The position numbers were made by a program, and so were the translations under genes. A stretch of DNA of 50,507 nucleotides. It comes from Aliiglaciecola lipolytica E3 (GTDB lineage: Bacteria; Pseudomonadota; Gammaproteobacteria; Enterobacterales; Alteromonadaceae). Below are positions 25,475 through 35,250 of the stretch, piece after piece (the stretch's first letter is position 1; each line of letters opens with the position of its first letter). Under the pieces are notes generated by a model. That model saw only the letters and a program-made list of their open reading frames with translations. It was not told the origin of the DNA and did no database searches. The stretch is taken from contig NZ_BAEN01000056.1 of NCBI RefSeq assembly GCF_000314975.1, positions 1 through 50,507 of the forward strand, written 5' to 3'.

Positions 25475-26203
25475 TTATATTTTCGAATAACCGTCTAATA
25501 GCATTTGCCAATCGCTAGCTTGAAAGTGATAGTTAGCAAATTTTACCTTCTCTTTATTCAATGATCTAAGCAACCTATCCAAATTTTTCTGCTTCCATGT
25601 ATTACCCCCTTTCACGGCGCATTTATCAAAATCAATAAGCCAAGCTTTGCTTTGGTTATCCAGCATAATATTGTGAATATTAAGGTCATGATGAAAAATT
25701 TGTTGCTGGTGGAATAATGCAATAGTTTCGCCAATCTTCTCCCACTCTTGTTGGGTTAAAGATCGCGTTTGTAGAATATGATGAACGTCGTTGGCGTTTG
25801 CTATTTTTAGGGTGATTAAATCAGCTTGGTAATACATGCCTTTTTTGATTATGCGGTAAGCGACGGGCGTGGGGGCGGGAAGCCCTAACTCGTTGATTCT
25901 TTTTAACAACTTAAATTCTTGATAAGCGCGGGTAGAACTTATGCCTAGATACAAATATTGATCGCTGAGCACTTTACTCATTAAACCACCACGGCAATAG
26001 TGCCGTAAAACAAGCTCATGCATGCCGGCTTTAATAAAGTGAGTTGTGCCTCTACCAAGGGCTGAACCTATAACGGCATTTTGTTGTTGCCAATATTCAG
26101 GTTCAAAATATTCAGAACGACAATCAGGTAGATAATGCGAATCGAAACGGATTATTTCTCCTTGATTGCTGATTTGCTTAACATCTGTCATAAAAATTCG
26201 CAT
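25475..26203 (-). CDS. kdkA: 3-deoxy-D-manno-octulosonic acid kinase KdkA
   Basis: A 242-residue protein-kinase-fold enzyme that phosphorylates the first Kdo residue of lipid A-Kdo at position 4, as in Haemophilus and Vibrio. Catalytic loop HHDLNIHNIML (171-181), metal-binding DFDKC (191-195), glycine-rich SALGRGTTHFI (47-57) and the RHYCRGGLMSK segment are all present. If active, it implies a mono-Kdo, phosphorylated inner core, which would agree with the adjacent core glycosyltransferases. A second ATG lies at codon 5; the first is kept although SD AAGGG is close to it. Divergent from the GT9 gene with a 71-base spacer. Confidence 0.88.
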   Translation of the reverse strand: MRIFMTDVKQISNQGEIIRFDSHYLPDCRSEYFEPEYWQQQNAVIGSALGRGTTHFIKAGMHELVLRHYCRGGLMSKVLSDQYLYLGISSTRAYQEFKLLKRINELGLPAPTPVAYRIIKKGMYYQADLITLKIANANDVHHILQTRSLTQQEWEKIGETIALFHQQQIFHHDLNIHNIMLDNQSKAWLIDFDKCAVKGGNTWKQKNLDRLLRSLNKEKVKFANYHFQASDWQMLLDGYSKI

Positions 26204-26274
26204 TCGCCCTTGTGTAATAGTATGAATTGTAATGAAATTGACAACATAATTCAGCAGCTATCGAAACCACCACA

Positions 26275-27309
26275 GTGAAAGTCCAAAAACTTTGTCTTCT
26301 GCGCTTGTCTGCAATTGGTGATGTCTGCCATGCGGCCGCCATGGTTGATCGCATTATTCAACATGCACCCACTATTGAAATTACTTGGATCATTGGCAAG
26401 GTCGAGTATCAACTACTCAAAGGCATGGCAAATGTGCGATTTATTGTCTTCGATAAAAAGCTAGGGAAAGAAGCGTATTTAAAATTACAAACAGAATTGA
26501 ATAATGAAGAGTTTGACGCGCTTTTTTTGATGCAAGTTGCATTTAGAGCTAATTGGGCAGCGCGATTAATCAAAGCTAAAAGCAAAATTGGTTTTGATTG
26601 GAATAGAAGTAAAGAATTGCACTGGTTGTTTGCAAATCAGCGTGTGGCCGCACAAAAGCATGCACATGTTTTAGAAGGCTTTATGAGTTTTGCGGACAGT
26701 ATAAACGTCCCTCAAAGTGACGGATTAAACTGGTCTATTCCGCTTACCGAAGAAGACGAACTATTCGCTAAATCTTTATGTAACGAAATTAAATCTTATG
26801 CTGTTATCAGCCCCGCAGCGAGTAAATCTGAAAGAAACTGGTTGCCTGAACGTTATGCTCAAGTTGCTGATTACCTGCATGACAAAGGGTATCAAGTGGT
26901 ATTGTGCGGCGGTCCTGCAGACATGGATAGACATTTAGCGCGACAAATAGAAGCAAGTGGTAAACATCAATATAAAAACCTAGTTGGAAAAACGTCGCTA
27001 AAACAAATGCTCGCTGTACTCAAACAGGCCAAGTTGGTTATCGCACCTGATACTGGACCTGCACACATGGCAACCACAGTGGGAACACCTGTAATTGGTT
27101 TATATGCACATAGTAACCCACGGCGAACCGGACCATATTTGAGTTTGCAACATGTTGTGTCTGTTTATGACCAAGTCATCGAGCAGCAAACCGGCAAAAC
27201 ATGGCAAGAATTACCTTGGGGGACTCGTGCAAAAGGCACTAAATTAATGCAATTAATTGACACAGAAAAAGTCATCAAGCAAGTTGACAACTTAATTGGG
27301 CGACATTAG
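26275..27309 (+). CDS. Family 9 glycosyltransferase (heptosyltransferase-like)
   Basis: A 344-residue GT-B enzyme of the ADP-heptose:LPS heptosyltransferase family. N-terminal domain: LCLLRLSAIGDVCHAAAMVD (6-25). C-terminal domain: ISPAASKSERNWLPERYAQVAD, then VVLCGGPADMDR and the nucleotide-sugar site VIAPDTGPAHMATTVGTPVIGLYA. It most resembles HepI-type enzymes, but the acceptor cannot be told from sequence. Translation starts at a GTG with weak SD. Together with kdkA, waaE and the second GT2 it forms an LPS core block although the strands alternate. Confidence 0.85.
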   Translation: MKVQKLCLLRLSAIGDVCHAAAMVDRIIQHAPTIEITWIIGKVEYQLLKGMANVRFIVFDKKLGKEAYLKLQTELNNEEFDALFLMQVAFRANWAARLIKAKSKIGFDWNRSKELHWLFANQRVAAQKHAHVLEGFMSFADSINVPQSDGLNWSIPLTEEDELFAKSLCNEIKSYAVISPAASKSERNWLPERYAQVADYLHDKGYQVVLCGGPADMDRHLARQIEASGKHQYKNLVGKTSLKQMLAVLKQAKLVIAPDTGPAHMATTVGTPVIGLYAHSNPRRTGPYLSLQHVVSVYDQVIEQQTGKTWQELPWGTRAKGTKLMQLIDTEKVIKQVDNLIGRH

Positions 27310-27540
27310 CCCTAAACCTTCAATAGCGCTGCATATTGATTGAGTCGTGCTGGTAAATATTATACTCTAGGCGAATAGTGATTAGTAAATATCAGATCTA
27401 CAGTTTTGAAATACCATTTGTAGTCGACAAAGTATAAAAATCTTAATGAAATCTGATATTAACCCTAAAAAGCTTGCGCAAAATAGAAAAAGATAAACTA
27501 ATCTTAGTTTCTCAGGTGGAGTCCTGTATTTAGAGGAAAG

Positions 27541-27987
27541 GTGAAAGGATTGTTAAGTAGGCTGGCCCAGGTCACTGTAATTTTATTGATATTGACATCC
27601 ACTGTCGTCTTCTCGAAAGAAACGCCAGTCAGTGTTTTAGTCAATGTAGAAGTTCAGACAGATGCACTGACTTCCAGCCAGTTGCGCAAAATATTTTCAA
27701 TGCGACAAACGGTTTGGCCTGATGGCCAGCCTATTATTGTGTTCGTATTAAAAACTGAAAGTGCGGCTCACCAAGCTCTCTGCAAAGATGTCCTTAAAAT
27801 GTTCCCATATCAAATAGAAAGACTTTGGAATAAACTGGCATATTCCGGCTTAGGTGATAAACCTACAGAATTATCCAATCAAAAAGAAATGCTCGAAAAA
27901 CTCCAACAAACTCCCGGCGCTATTGGTTATATGCTCAATATTAATAGTGGCAATAAAATTAAAAAAATTGAAGTGGTAGGAGAATAG
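27541..27987 (+). CDS. Minimal phosphate-binding (PBP/PstS-like) periplasmic protein
   Basis: A 148-residue exported protein: signal peptide about 1-25 (ending VVFSKE), then one small substrate-binding lobe of the phosphate ABC-transporter binding-protein type. Diagnostic segments are LRKIFSMRQTVWPDGQPI (48-65), the W-x-K-L-x-(Y/F)-x-G pattern in RLWNKLAYSGLG, and QQTPGAIGYM near the end. At about half the size of PstS it cannot form the full two-lobe trap, and there is no permease gene beside it. GTG start with SD AGAGGAAAG. The next gene (outer membrane protein) starts three bases after the stop and a GGDEF-EAL gene follows, so a sensing role rather than transport is likely. Confidence 0.75.
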   Translation: MKGLLSRLAQVTVILLILTSTVVFSKETPVSVLVNVEVQTDALTSSQLRKIFSMRQTVWPDGQPIIVFVLKTESAAHQALCKDVLKMFPYQIERLWNKLAYSGLGDKPTELSNQKEMLEKLQQTPGAIGYMLNINSGNKIKKIEVVGE

Positions 27988-27990
27988 CAA

Positions 27991-29172
27991 ATGAAACTAA
28001 AGGTAATTTTGCTAACTCTAATTTGTTTCCTAAATGTGGCTTTATCCTTCAATGCAAACGCTAGCGATCAGTTTAATTGGCGAGGTTTTGTCGCACAAGG
28101 CGTGATTCAAGCACAAAACTCCAATTACATTGATGATGATGGTGATGCAACGTTAAAACTAACCGAAGTGGGTATCAACGCGTCATATACCTTAGATACT
28201 AATTTTAGGGTGGCTGGCCAAATCGTTTATTTAAATGGCGGCAATCGCTACCCCGAAGGGTTGCGTGTAGATTATTTATTTCTAGATTGGCGAGCCATTA
28301 ATTCATTGGATTGGCAAGTTAATATGCATTTAGGTCGAGTAAAAAATTATCACTGGATTTACTCTTCAACACGGGATGTGCCACACACTCGGCCAACCAT
28401 TATTCTGCCTCAATCAATTTACTTTGATGCATTTCGAGACGTAGCGCTTGGCGTTGATGGGGTCGCCATCGTAGCCAATACAGCTAACGCTTTGGGTGAG
28501 TGGGAGTTTAATTGGAGTTATGGAAATTCACCTATTAGTGAAGAACAAACTAAAAACTTGATTGCTGTAACGGCTAGTGGAGATATAGAACAAAAGTTTG
28601 TACATCAAGGGAATTTAGTTTGGCACAATCAAGCGTTGCGTTTTAGTGCAGGTTTGCTTGATTCTAAATTTAAATATGTCAGTGGGGATCAAGATGCATT
28701 CATCGACGGCGACGCGCAAATTCAGCGGCTTATGTTGCATGGAACCTATGATGCTAAACATTGGCAGTTGGCGTTTGAATTGTTCAGAGAACGTAGTATT
28801 TACGAAGATCTAATATTTCCGGGATTCATTAACGACTCAACTTCTGAAGGCGGTTATATTCAAGGAAGATATTTTATTAATAAAGATATCACAGCAACCG
28901 CTCGTTTAGATATTTTTGATCTAGACCGCAAAGATCGTAGTGGAGAGAAGCGAGCGGCGTTATCGGGCGGTACTGTTCCCGCTTATTTTGGATTCCAAGA
29001 TCAGTTTACATTAGGCGCAAGTTGGACATTTTCAGAAAATTGGCAATTACAGGCTGAATTTCATCGAGTAAAAGGCACGGGCCGTTTAGCACCAGTGTTC
29101 TTACCTAATACAATACAAAACGACCATAAATATTGGAATATTTGGGGTATTCAATTGGCGCATTGGTTCTGA
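27991..29172 (+). CDS. Porin-like outer membrane beta-barrel protein
   Basis: A 393-residue exported protein: signal peptide about 1-24 (SFNANASDQ), then amphipathic strands throughout and a C-terminal aromatic residue (IQLAHWF), the signal for outer membrane insertion. LTEVGINASYTLDTNFRVAGQ and GLRVDYLFLDWRA resemble the N-terminal part of porin-like, phosphate-selective-type barrels; a substrate is not readable. It sits between the small binding protein (three-base gap) and the GGDEF-EAL gene (one-base gap), so all three are one transcription unit. It may supply the solute or complete an envelope-spanning sensor. Confidence 0.72.
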   Translation: MKLKVILLTLICFLNVALSFNANASDQFNWRGFVAQGVIQAQNSNYIDDDGDATLKLTEVGINASYTLDTNFRVAGQIVYLNGGNRYPEGLRVDYLFLDWRAINSLDWQVNMHLGRVKNYHWIYSSTRDVPHTRPTIILPQSIYFDAFRDVALGVDGVAIVANTANALGEWEFNWSYGNSPISEEQTKNLIAVTASGDIEQKFVHQGNLVWHNQALRFSAGLLDSKFKYVSGDQDAFIDGDAQIQRLMLHGTYDAKHWQLAFELFRERSIYEDLIFPGFINDSTSEGGYIQGRYFINKDITATARLDIFDLDRKDRSGEKRAALSGGTVPAYFGFQDQFTLGASWTFSENWQLQAEFHRVKGTGRLAPVFLPNTIQNDHKYWNIWGIQLAHWF

Positions 29173-29173
29173 T

Positions 29174-31612
29174 ATGAAGCGCTTCGTTAGCCTCACCAAT
29201 AAAATGCTCTTGCTGCTGCTAATATTTTTGTTAGCACTTGGTATTTCGATGTCTTTTTTGTGGCTGCAAAAAACCAACCAAGATTTGCTGCTCAAGCAAC
29301 AAGAGATTAAACATCAAAATCAAAGCCAATATTTGTTGTTAAACAAAATGTTTCGTAGTCGAAATGAATCTTGGGTAGAGATGTTAGTTCAGTTACACCA
29401 GGATCAACCCCAAGCAATATTGGCATTGGCGCATTCACTATCAAAGCGACTGGTGTTTTTACAATATAATATGCAAGTGGAAAAAGTTTGGTTATTTGAT
29501 GGCTCTAAAAATTTAGTGTTTTCTTCTGAACCTGATATTCCGGAGCACATTAAGACCAATACCGACTACGTGTTAGAAAACCAAGACTCTAAAGAAATCA
29601 CTTATTGCTCTATCCAATGTACTCAGGTTTTATCCATTCCAATTTTGCATAGTGATGACAGCATGGCCGTGATTACGTTGAGTTTAACATTGGTTGATAC
29701 CTTGGCGTTTTTAAATCAATCAACAGACGCCACACTTGCCTTAGTTTATGTCAAAGAAAAACCAGATACTTTATATGCACGCGATTTTTTGAAACATGAG
29801 CCCTTAGCAACTAAACATAAAAATTTAATCAATTCTATAATTAGCGCTTTTCCTAAAGACCTATCTGTTGATGCTTTGGCATCTTCTGGAGCGCAGTTGA
29901 GTATTGACGAAAAGCATTATTTTGTCGCACTCATTCCCATGAGCACGGTTAATTCTGACCATGACTATGTGCTGGCTGCTCATGACATCACGCCCATGGT
30001 TTTGGCTCATTTGGCGTATCAGAAAAATATCTTGATGACGGCCTCTGTCGTATTTGTAGTGGCTATGCTGTTGTTTTACTTAATTACTAATAGCGTACGT
30101 CAGCGTTTGGTTGATTTCACTGCAAGACTGCCATTGTTAGCTTCGCGAGATTATCAGCAATTTAGGTCTCGCAGCCGCATAAGTAAACACTATTTCGTGG
30201 ATGAATTAGACACTTTAAACGATTCTGCCAATAAGTTAGCAGACCGACTTGAGAAGCTCGACAATGAAGTGTTAACCAAAGCCAACGAACTAGAAAAAAT
30301 GGCGATGTTTGATCAACTGACTAGTTTGCCAAATCGAAATATGTTGGTGATTAAAACCAAACAGGCGGTTGCTAAATTAGGCAACGAAGATAAGTTTGTA
30401 GTGCTGATGGTTTTCGACCTAGATGACTTCAAAAAGGTGAACGACAGTTATGGGCACACCATTGGTGATGAATTATTAAGAGAAGCGGCAGCGCGTTTTC
30501 AAAGTGTCTTAAAAGACCATGATTTAGCTTGTCGTTTGGGTGGTGATGAATTTGCCATTTTGCTTAGTGATGTGGACGACATAAAAAGCGCTATGGAAGT
30601 TGCTGAAAAATTGGTAGATAGGTTTAGAGCGCCAATAAATGTGGCGCAGCTTCGATTTTATGTGTCTACCAGCGTGGGTTTTGCGTACACGTCTTCATCG
30701 GACGCCAATGTAAATGAGCTGATTCGATGTGCCGATATTGCCATGTATCAAGCTAAAAATCATGGTGGAAACCGGCTTGAATTGTATGTTGATTCAATGT
30801 CCAAAAATGCTATTGATAAAGTGGCGTTAGAAGATGAAGCTCGCAGTGCACTAATTAATGATCATTTTAGTTATTCATTGCAACCTCAAGTTGAACTTAA
30901 AACAGGACGACTAGTCGGCTTTGAAGCACTATTACGATGGAATCACCCCGATCGAGGGCCAGTTTCTCCGGGTTATTTTATCCCAATTCTAGAGAACACA
31001 GAGTTTATGTTAACCCTAGGCTACTGGTGTATTGAAAATGCATTTAATTTGTTGAATGCGTTTAAACAACATGGCTATCCCAATCTTAAAATTGCCATTA
31101 ACCTAGCTGCGATTCAATTTCTTGACCCTGATTTAGTCCCGTATTTGGAAGAGAAAGTAAAAGAATCTGGTTTAGCACCGGACCTAATCGAACTGGAGTT
31201 AACCGAACGTACGTTAGTTTCTGATATCCAACGCACTACCGAGATTATGCAAACTTTAATCGATAAGGGCTTTTTAATTTCTATCGACGATTTTGGTACG
31301 GGGTATTCGTCGTTAAGCTACTTAAAAACCATGCCAGCCAATTTCATCAAAATAGATCGCGCTTTTATTGACGGCATGTTGACCAATGATGCTGATAAAC
31401 AAATTGTTGCCGCAACCGTATCCATGGTGCAAAACTTAAAAATGAAAGTGATTGCTGAAGGGATTGAAGAGCAATTGCAAATAGATTTATTGAAGCAATT
31501 TGATTGCAATATGGCCCAAGGTTTTTACATTGCAAAACCTATTCCTGAAGATTTACTGTTTGAGGAATTACAAAAATACTGCAAAGACGGGATTTGGCAA
31601 TATGGCCAATAA
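29174..31612 (+). CDS. Membrane GGDEF-EAL protein with periplasmic sensor domain
   Basis: An 812-residue bifunctional c-di-GMP enzyme. TM1 is at about 10-31, a periplasmic domain at about 32-285, TM2 at about 288-306, then a HAMP-like or coiled linker to about 375. The GGDEF domain has intact GGDEF at 456-460; the inhibitory RxxD site is degenerate (KDHD). The EAL domain has Glu584 in EALLRW, then INLAAIQF, ELTERT, DDFGTGYSSLSYL, FIKID, AEGIE and QGFY all intact, so phosphodiesterase activity is expected; which activity dominates is unknown. It is the last gene of a three-gene unit with a PstS-like protein and a barrel protein. The periplasmic domain is not one I can name. Confidence 0.9.
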   Translation: MKRFVSLTNKMLLLLLIFLLALGISMSFLWLQKTNQDLLLKQQEIKHQNQSQYLLLNKMFRSRNESWVEMLVQLHQDQPQAILALAHSLSKRLVFLQYNMQVEKVWLFDGSKNLVFSSEPDIPEHIKTNTDYVLENQDSKEITYCSIQCTQVLSIPILHSDDSMAVITLSLTLVDTLAFLNQSTDATLALVYVKEKPDTLYARDFLKHEPLATKHKNLINSIISAFPKDLSVDALASSGAQLSIDEKHYFVALIPMSTVNSDHDYVLAAHDITPMVLAHLAYQKNILMTASVVFVVAMLLFYLITNSVRQRLVDFTARLPLLASRDYQQFRSRSRISKHYFVDELDTLNDSANKLADRLEKLDNEVLTKANELEKMAMFDQLTSLPNRNMLVIKTKQAVAKLGNEDKFVVLMVFDLDDFKKVNDSYGHTIGDELLREAAARFQSVLKDHDLACRLGGDEFAILLSDVDDIKSAMEVAEKLVDRFRAPINVAQLRFYVSTSVGFAYTSSSDANVNELIRCADIAMYQAKNHGGNRLELYVDSMSKNAIDKVALEDEARSALINDHFSYSLQPQVELKTGRLVGFEALLRWNHPDRGPVSPGYFIPILENTEFMLTLGYWCIENAFNLLNAFKQHGYPNLKIAINLAAIQFLDPDLVPYLEEKVKESGLAPDLIELELTERTLVSDIQRTTEIMQTLIDKGFLISIDDFGTGYSSLSYLKTMPANFIKIDRAFIDGMLTNDADKQIVAATVSMVQNLKMKVIAEGIEEQLQIDLLKQFDCNMAQGFYIAKPIPEDLLFEELQKYCKDGIWQYGQ

Positions 31613-31799
31613 ATTCGGTAGATAACGAGAAACGAATGCTTTTGCTTAGCAGATTCGTTCGTGCTGGATCTTAAATCTGCATGTGTAATCAAAACCTTAC
31701 ACCTATCCTTGGCCTATAATTAGTGTTTCGGCGGGGTAGCAACGTGTTACCTATCACAATTTCTTTTAATATAGCGCCAATTAAATCATTGGGGGCAAT

Positions 31800-32996
31800 A
31801 TGAGCGAATCTTTCTACCAACACCTGAGTCAGCAAATCGAGCAAGTCAAACAAGACGGTTTGTATAAAACTGAACGCGTCATCACCTCTGCTCAAAAGGC
31901 TGATATTATGGTGCAAAGTGGCGACCAGGTTTTAAATTTTTGTGCAAATAATTATCTTGGATTAGCCAATCATGAGTCGCTTATTGCTGCAGCTAAGGCT
32001 GGTTTAGACGAACACGGTTTTGGAATGGCTTCGGTGCGGTTTATTTGTGGAACCCAAGATATTCATAAGCAGTTAGAGCAAAAAATTAGTTCGTTTTTGG
32101 GAATGGAGGACACCATTTTATACCCATCATGCTTTGACGCTAACGGCGGTTTGTTCGAAACCTTAATGGGCCCAGAAGATGCAATTATCTCTGATGCATT
32201 AAATCATGCCAGCATCATAGATGGCGTGCGCCTTTGCAAAGCTAAACGCTACCGTTACGCTAACAACGATATGCAAGCGTTAGAAGCACAACTTATTCAA
32301 GCAAGCGAAGATGGTGCTCGATTTAAAATCATTGCTACAGATGGTGTTTTTTCGATGGATGGTGTGATTGCTGACTTGCGTGGTATCTGTGATCTTGCCG
32401 ACAAATACGATGCAATGGTTATGGTTGACGATTGTCATGCCACTGGCTTTGTGGGTGAGAATGGGCGTGGAAGCCACGAGTATAATGACGTTATCGGTCG
32501 AATAGATATTATTACCGGAACACTCGGAAAAGCATTGGGTGGCGCTTCGGGCGGTTATACCTCGGGCAAGAAAGAAGTTGTTGAATGGTTACGCCAACGC
32601 TCCAGACCTTATTTGTTTTCTAACTCAGTTGCGCCGCCGATTGTGGCTGCGTCTTTGGAAGTGTTTTCGATGCTTGAGCAAGGACATGACTTACGTGAGC
32701 AGCTCAATCGTAACGCGCGTCATTTTAGAAGTCGTATGCAAGACGCAGGCTTTACTCTCTCAGGAAAAGATCACGCGATAATCCCGGTCATGTTAGGCGA
32801 TGCTAAATTGGCTAGTGAAATGGCAGATAAAATGTTGGAACGTGGCATTTATGTTGTTGGTTTTTCATTTCCTGTTGTACCAAAAGGGCAGGCACGCATC
32901 CGCACACAAATGTCTGCAGCACACTCAATAGAGCAAGTAGATCGCGCCATTGACGCCTTCATTGAAGTTGGCCGTGAACTAAAGGTGATCTCATGA
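31800..32996 (+). CDS. kbl: Glycine C-acetyltransferase (2-amino-3-ketobutyrate CoA ligase)
   Basis: A 398-residue PLP enzyme of the alpha-oxoamine synthase family. It cleaves 2-amino-3-ketobutyrate with CoA to glycine and acetyl-CoA, completing threonine breakdown. Recognised over the full length: [51 protein letters not shown], and the PLP lysine in [16 protein letters not shown] (about 245). Length equals E. coli Kbl (398). SD GGGGG lies six bases before the ATG. The stop overlaps the tdh ATG, so the two enzymes of the pathway are translated together. The 187-base gap upstream has a TATAAT at 31715-31720 that may be the -10. Confidence 0.97.
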   Translation: MSESFYQHLSQQIEQVKQDGLYKTERVITSAQKADIMVQSGDQVLNFCANNYLGLANHESLIAAAKAGLDEHGFGMASVRFICGTQDIHKQLEQKISSFLGMEDTILYPSCFDANGGLFETLMGPEDAIISDALNHASIIDGVRLCKAKRYRYANNDMQALEAQLIQASEDGARFKIIATDGVFSMDGVIADLRGICDLADKYDAMVMVDDCHATGFVGENGRGSHEYNDVIGRIDIITGTLGKALGGASGGYTSGKKEVVEWLRQRSRPYLFSNSVAPPIVAASLEVFSMLEQGHDLREQLNRNARHFRSRMQDAGFTLSGKDHAIIPVMLGDAKLASEMADKMLERGIYVVGFSFPVVPKGQARIRTQMSAAHSIEQVDRAIDAFIEVGRELKVIS

Positions 32997-34015
32997 AATC
33001 ATTAGCGAAACTATATCCTGAAAAAGGGATTTGGATGAATGATGCTCCGATTCCCGAACTTGGACACAATGATCTATTAATTAAGATTAATAAAACGGCT
33101 ATTTGTGGTACCGACATGCATATTTATCAATGGGACGATTGGTCGCAAAATACCATTCCTGTGCCAATGATTGTCGGACATGAATATGTTGGAGAAGTAG
33201 TTGAAATCGGCCAAGAAGTGCGTGGTTTCAGCAAAGGTGACAGGGTGTCCGGAGAAGGCCATATTACTTGTGGCCATTGTCGTAATTGCCGTGCTGGCAG
33301 ACGCCACCTGTGCCGCAACACCGAAGGGGTAGGTGTAAATCGACAAGGCTCGTTCGCTGAATATTTAGTGATCCCTGCATTTAACGCTTTTAAAATTCCA
33401 GATAATATCAGTGATGAACTGGCTTCGATATTTGACCCTTTTGGTAACGCAGTACATACCGCATTGTCATTTGACTTAGTTGGCGAAGATGTATTGATTA
33501 CTGGTGCTGGTCCCATTGGAATCATGGCTGCGGCTGTGGCAAAACATGCAGGCGCGCGGTTTGTAGTGATTACAGATATCAACGAATATCGCTTAGATTT
33601 GGCAAGAAAAATGGGTGCCACCCGCGCCGTTAATGTCAGTAAACAAGATTTAAAAGAAGTGATGAATGAGCTAGGTATGACCGAAGGCTTTGACGTAGGA
33701 CTGGAAATGTCTGGCGTGCCATCGGCGCTTAGAGATATGCTGGCTAAAATGAATAATGGTGGTAAGGTTGCTATGTTAGGCATTCCACCTAAAGATGTGG
33801 CAATCGACTGGAATCAGGTAATTTTTAAAGGTCTCATCATTAAAGGTGTTTACGGCCGTGAAATGTTTGAAACTTGGTATAAAATGGCGAGCCTTTTACA
33901 ATCTGGATTAGATTTGAGTCCAATCATTACTCATCAATATAATATAGATGATTTTCAGCAAGGATTTGACGTGATGGAATCCGGTCAATCCGGTAAAGTT
34001 ATATTAAATTGGTAA
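32993..34015 (+). CDS. tdh: L-threonine 3-dehydrogenase
   Basis: A 340-residue zinc-dependent medium-chain dehydrogenase that oxidises threonine to 2-amino-3-ketobutyrate with NAD+. Catalytic zinc ligands are Cys38 (AICGTDMH), His63 and Glu64 ([12 protein letters not shown]). The structural zinc site has four Cys in the [15 protein letters not shown] segment, and the Rossmann motif is GAGPIGIM. Length matches E. coli Tdh (341). The ATG overlaps the kbl stop (ATGA). glpE starts 31 bases downstream with its own SD, so read-through is possible. Confidence 0.97.
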   Translation: MKSLAKLYPEKGIWMNDAPIPELGHNDLLIKINKTAICGTDMHIYQWDDWSQNTIPVPMIVGHEYVGEVVEIGQEVRGFSKGDRVSGEGHITCGHCRNCRAGRRHLCRNTEGVGVNRQGSFAEYLVIPAFNAFKIPDNISDELASIFDPFGNAVHTALSFDLVGEDVLITGAGPIGIMAAAVAKHAGARFVVITDINEYRLDLARKMGATRAVNVSKQDLKEVMNELGMTEGFDVGLEMSGVPSALRDMLAKMNNGGKVAMLGIPPKDVAIDWNQVIFKGLIIKGVYGREMFETWYKMASLLQSGLDLSPIITHQYNIDDFQQGFDVMESGQSGKVILNW

Positions 34016-34046
34016 ACTAAGATTAAATAAGTTGATAGGAGTCGAT

Positions 34047-34373
34047 TTGGAGCAGTTTGAACATATTTCCGCCGAGCAAAGTCAGGCTCTTTTGGCTCAG
34101 CAAAGTGCACGAATAGTAGATATTCGTGATGAACAATCATTCGCGGCAGGACATATTGAAGGGGCTGTGCATCTAACCAATGGCAGCCTGCATCAGTTTA
34201 TGTCTGAAACAGATTTTGAAACACCGGTGATTGTTTGCTGTTATCACGGCATAAGTAGTCAGCAAGCTGCGCAATTTTTGATTCATCAGGGGTTTGAGCA
34301 AGTTTACAGCTTAGATGGTGGCTTTGAAGCTTGGAAAAGCTCTTTGCCATATGTTACTCAAATTGAAGACTGA
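34047..34373 (+). CDS. glpE: Thiosulfate sulfurtransferase GlpE
   Basis: A 108-residue single-domain rhodanese transferring sulfane sulfur from thiosulfate to cyanide or thioredoxin. The active-site loop CCYHGIS has the persulfide Cys65, the same number as E. coli Glp[16 protein letters not shown] and SLDGGFEAW are typical. The start is a TTG at 34047: it gives the same N-terminus as E. coli (x-QFE) and has AGGAG five bases upstream. An earlier in-frame TTG at 34032 lies before that SD. Its 3' end overlaps glpG by 23 bases if glpG starts at 34351. Confidence 0.93.
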   Translation: MEQFEHISAEQSQALLAQQSARIVDIRDEQSFAAGHIEGAVHLTNGSLHQFMSETDFETPVIVCCYHGISSQQAAQFLIHQGFEQVYSLDGGFEAWKSSLPYVTQIED

Positions 34374-35250
34374 AATTGAGGAAAACCAACTCGCGTTGGT
34401 TAGTTTTGGTAATGAAAATGCCGCTTTATTGTTGGTAACTTATCTTATAAGCCAAGATATTCCAGCTAGTTATGCCTACGTTGAAGGTGATTTGAATCAT
34501 CAGGTGCTGTTAGACGCGCCTGATCTTATTCAAGAAGCTGCATTTATCGTAAAAGAATTTGTTGATAATCCTACCGATCCTAAGTATCAGCAAAAAGCAT
34601 GGGAACTTCGGCAAGAAATAATCCACGATAGGCAGCAAGCTATCTTACCTAAGATTAGGTGGACATCATTCCAACAGACGCCATTTATGTGGTTAATCAT
34701 GGGTATTTGTTTGTTGGTGTATATTAGTTCATTGGCTGGCGGCTCATATTGGGTTAATGAGCACCTTATGTTGTTGCCGTGGAATTTGTTATTTGAATCT
34801 GGGCAGTGGTGGCGAGCTATTACGCCCGCTTTTATTCATTTCGATGAAATGCATATCATTTTTAATTTACTTTGGTGGTGGTTTGCCGGTAAAGAAATTG
34901 AAAAAAAATTCGGCTCTAGCACCTTACTGCTTATATTTCTGCTTTGTGCCATTATCCCAAACTTGGGACAATTAATGACGGATGGTCCCGAATTCGGCGG
35001 CTTGTCAGGTGTGGTATATGGTGTAATTGGTTTTGTTTGGTGGTGTGGCTGGTTACGTCCACAATGGGGGCTAGCTTTACCTAACTATATTATTGGATTC
35101 TCTTTAGTTTGGTTGGTACTTGGATATGTCGATATTCTTTGGGTTTCGGTCGCCAACACCGCGCATACGTTAGGCTTGGTTTGTGGTTGTGCTATTGCTT
35201 GGTGTTATGTGCATTTCACTCAAAATCGTAGCCAAAAAGACGCTCTTTAA
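34351..35250 (+). CDS. glpG: Rhomboid intramembrane serine protease GlpG
   Basis: A 299-residue protein with a cytoplasmic N-terminal domain and six membrane helices that cleaves transmembrane substrates. Catalytic Ser219 in GLSGVVYG and His272 in ANTAHTLGL are 53 residues apart, exactly as Ser201 and His254 in E. coli. The oxyanion-loop segment [22 protein letters not shown] is also conserved. The start is uncertain: ATG 34351 gives a usual N-terminus and overlaps glpE by 23 bases; an upstream ATG at 34315 would overlap more. The pair glpE-glpG is conserved with E. coli, but glpR does not follow here. Confidence 0.93.
   Translation: MLLKLKTEIEENQLALVSFGNENAALLLVTYLISQDIPASYAYVEGDLNHQVLLDAPDLIQEAAFIVKEFVDNPTDPKYQQKAWELRQEIIHDRQQAILPKIRWTSFQQTPFMWLIMGICLLVYISSLAGGSYWVNEHLMLLPWNLLFESGQWWRAITPAFIHFDEMHIIFNLLWWWFAGKEIEKKFGSSTLLLIFLLCAIIPNLGQLMTDGPEFGGLSGVVYGVIGFVWWCGWLRPQWGLALPNYIIGFSLVWLVLGYVDILWVSVANTAHTLGLVCGCAIAWCYVHFTQNRSQKDAL

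Noticed and set aside
27310-27540. Possible c-di-GMP riboswitch before the GGDEF-EAL operon
   Set aside because: The conserved GEMM bases were looked for and not found; only weak short inverted repeats such as AAACTAATCTTAGTTT are present.
33127-33783. 218-codon minus-strand frame inside tdh
   Set aside because: Fully antisense to a strongly conserved dehydrogenase; its length is explained by codon bias in tdh.
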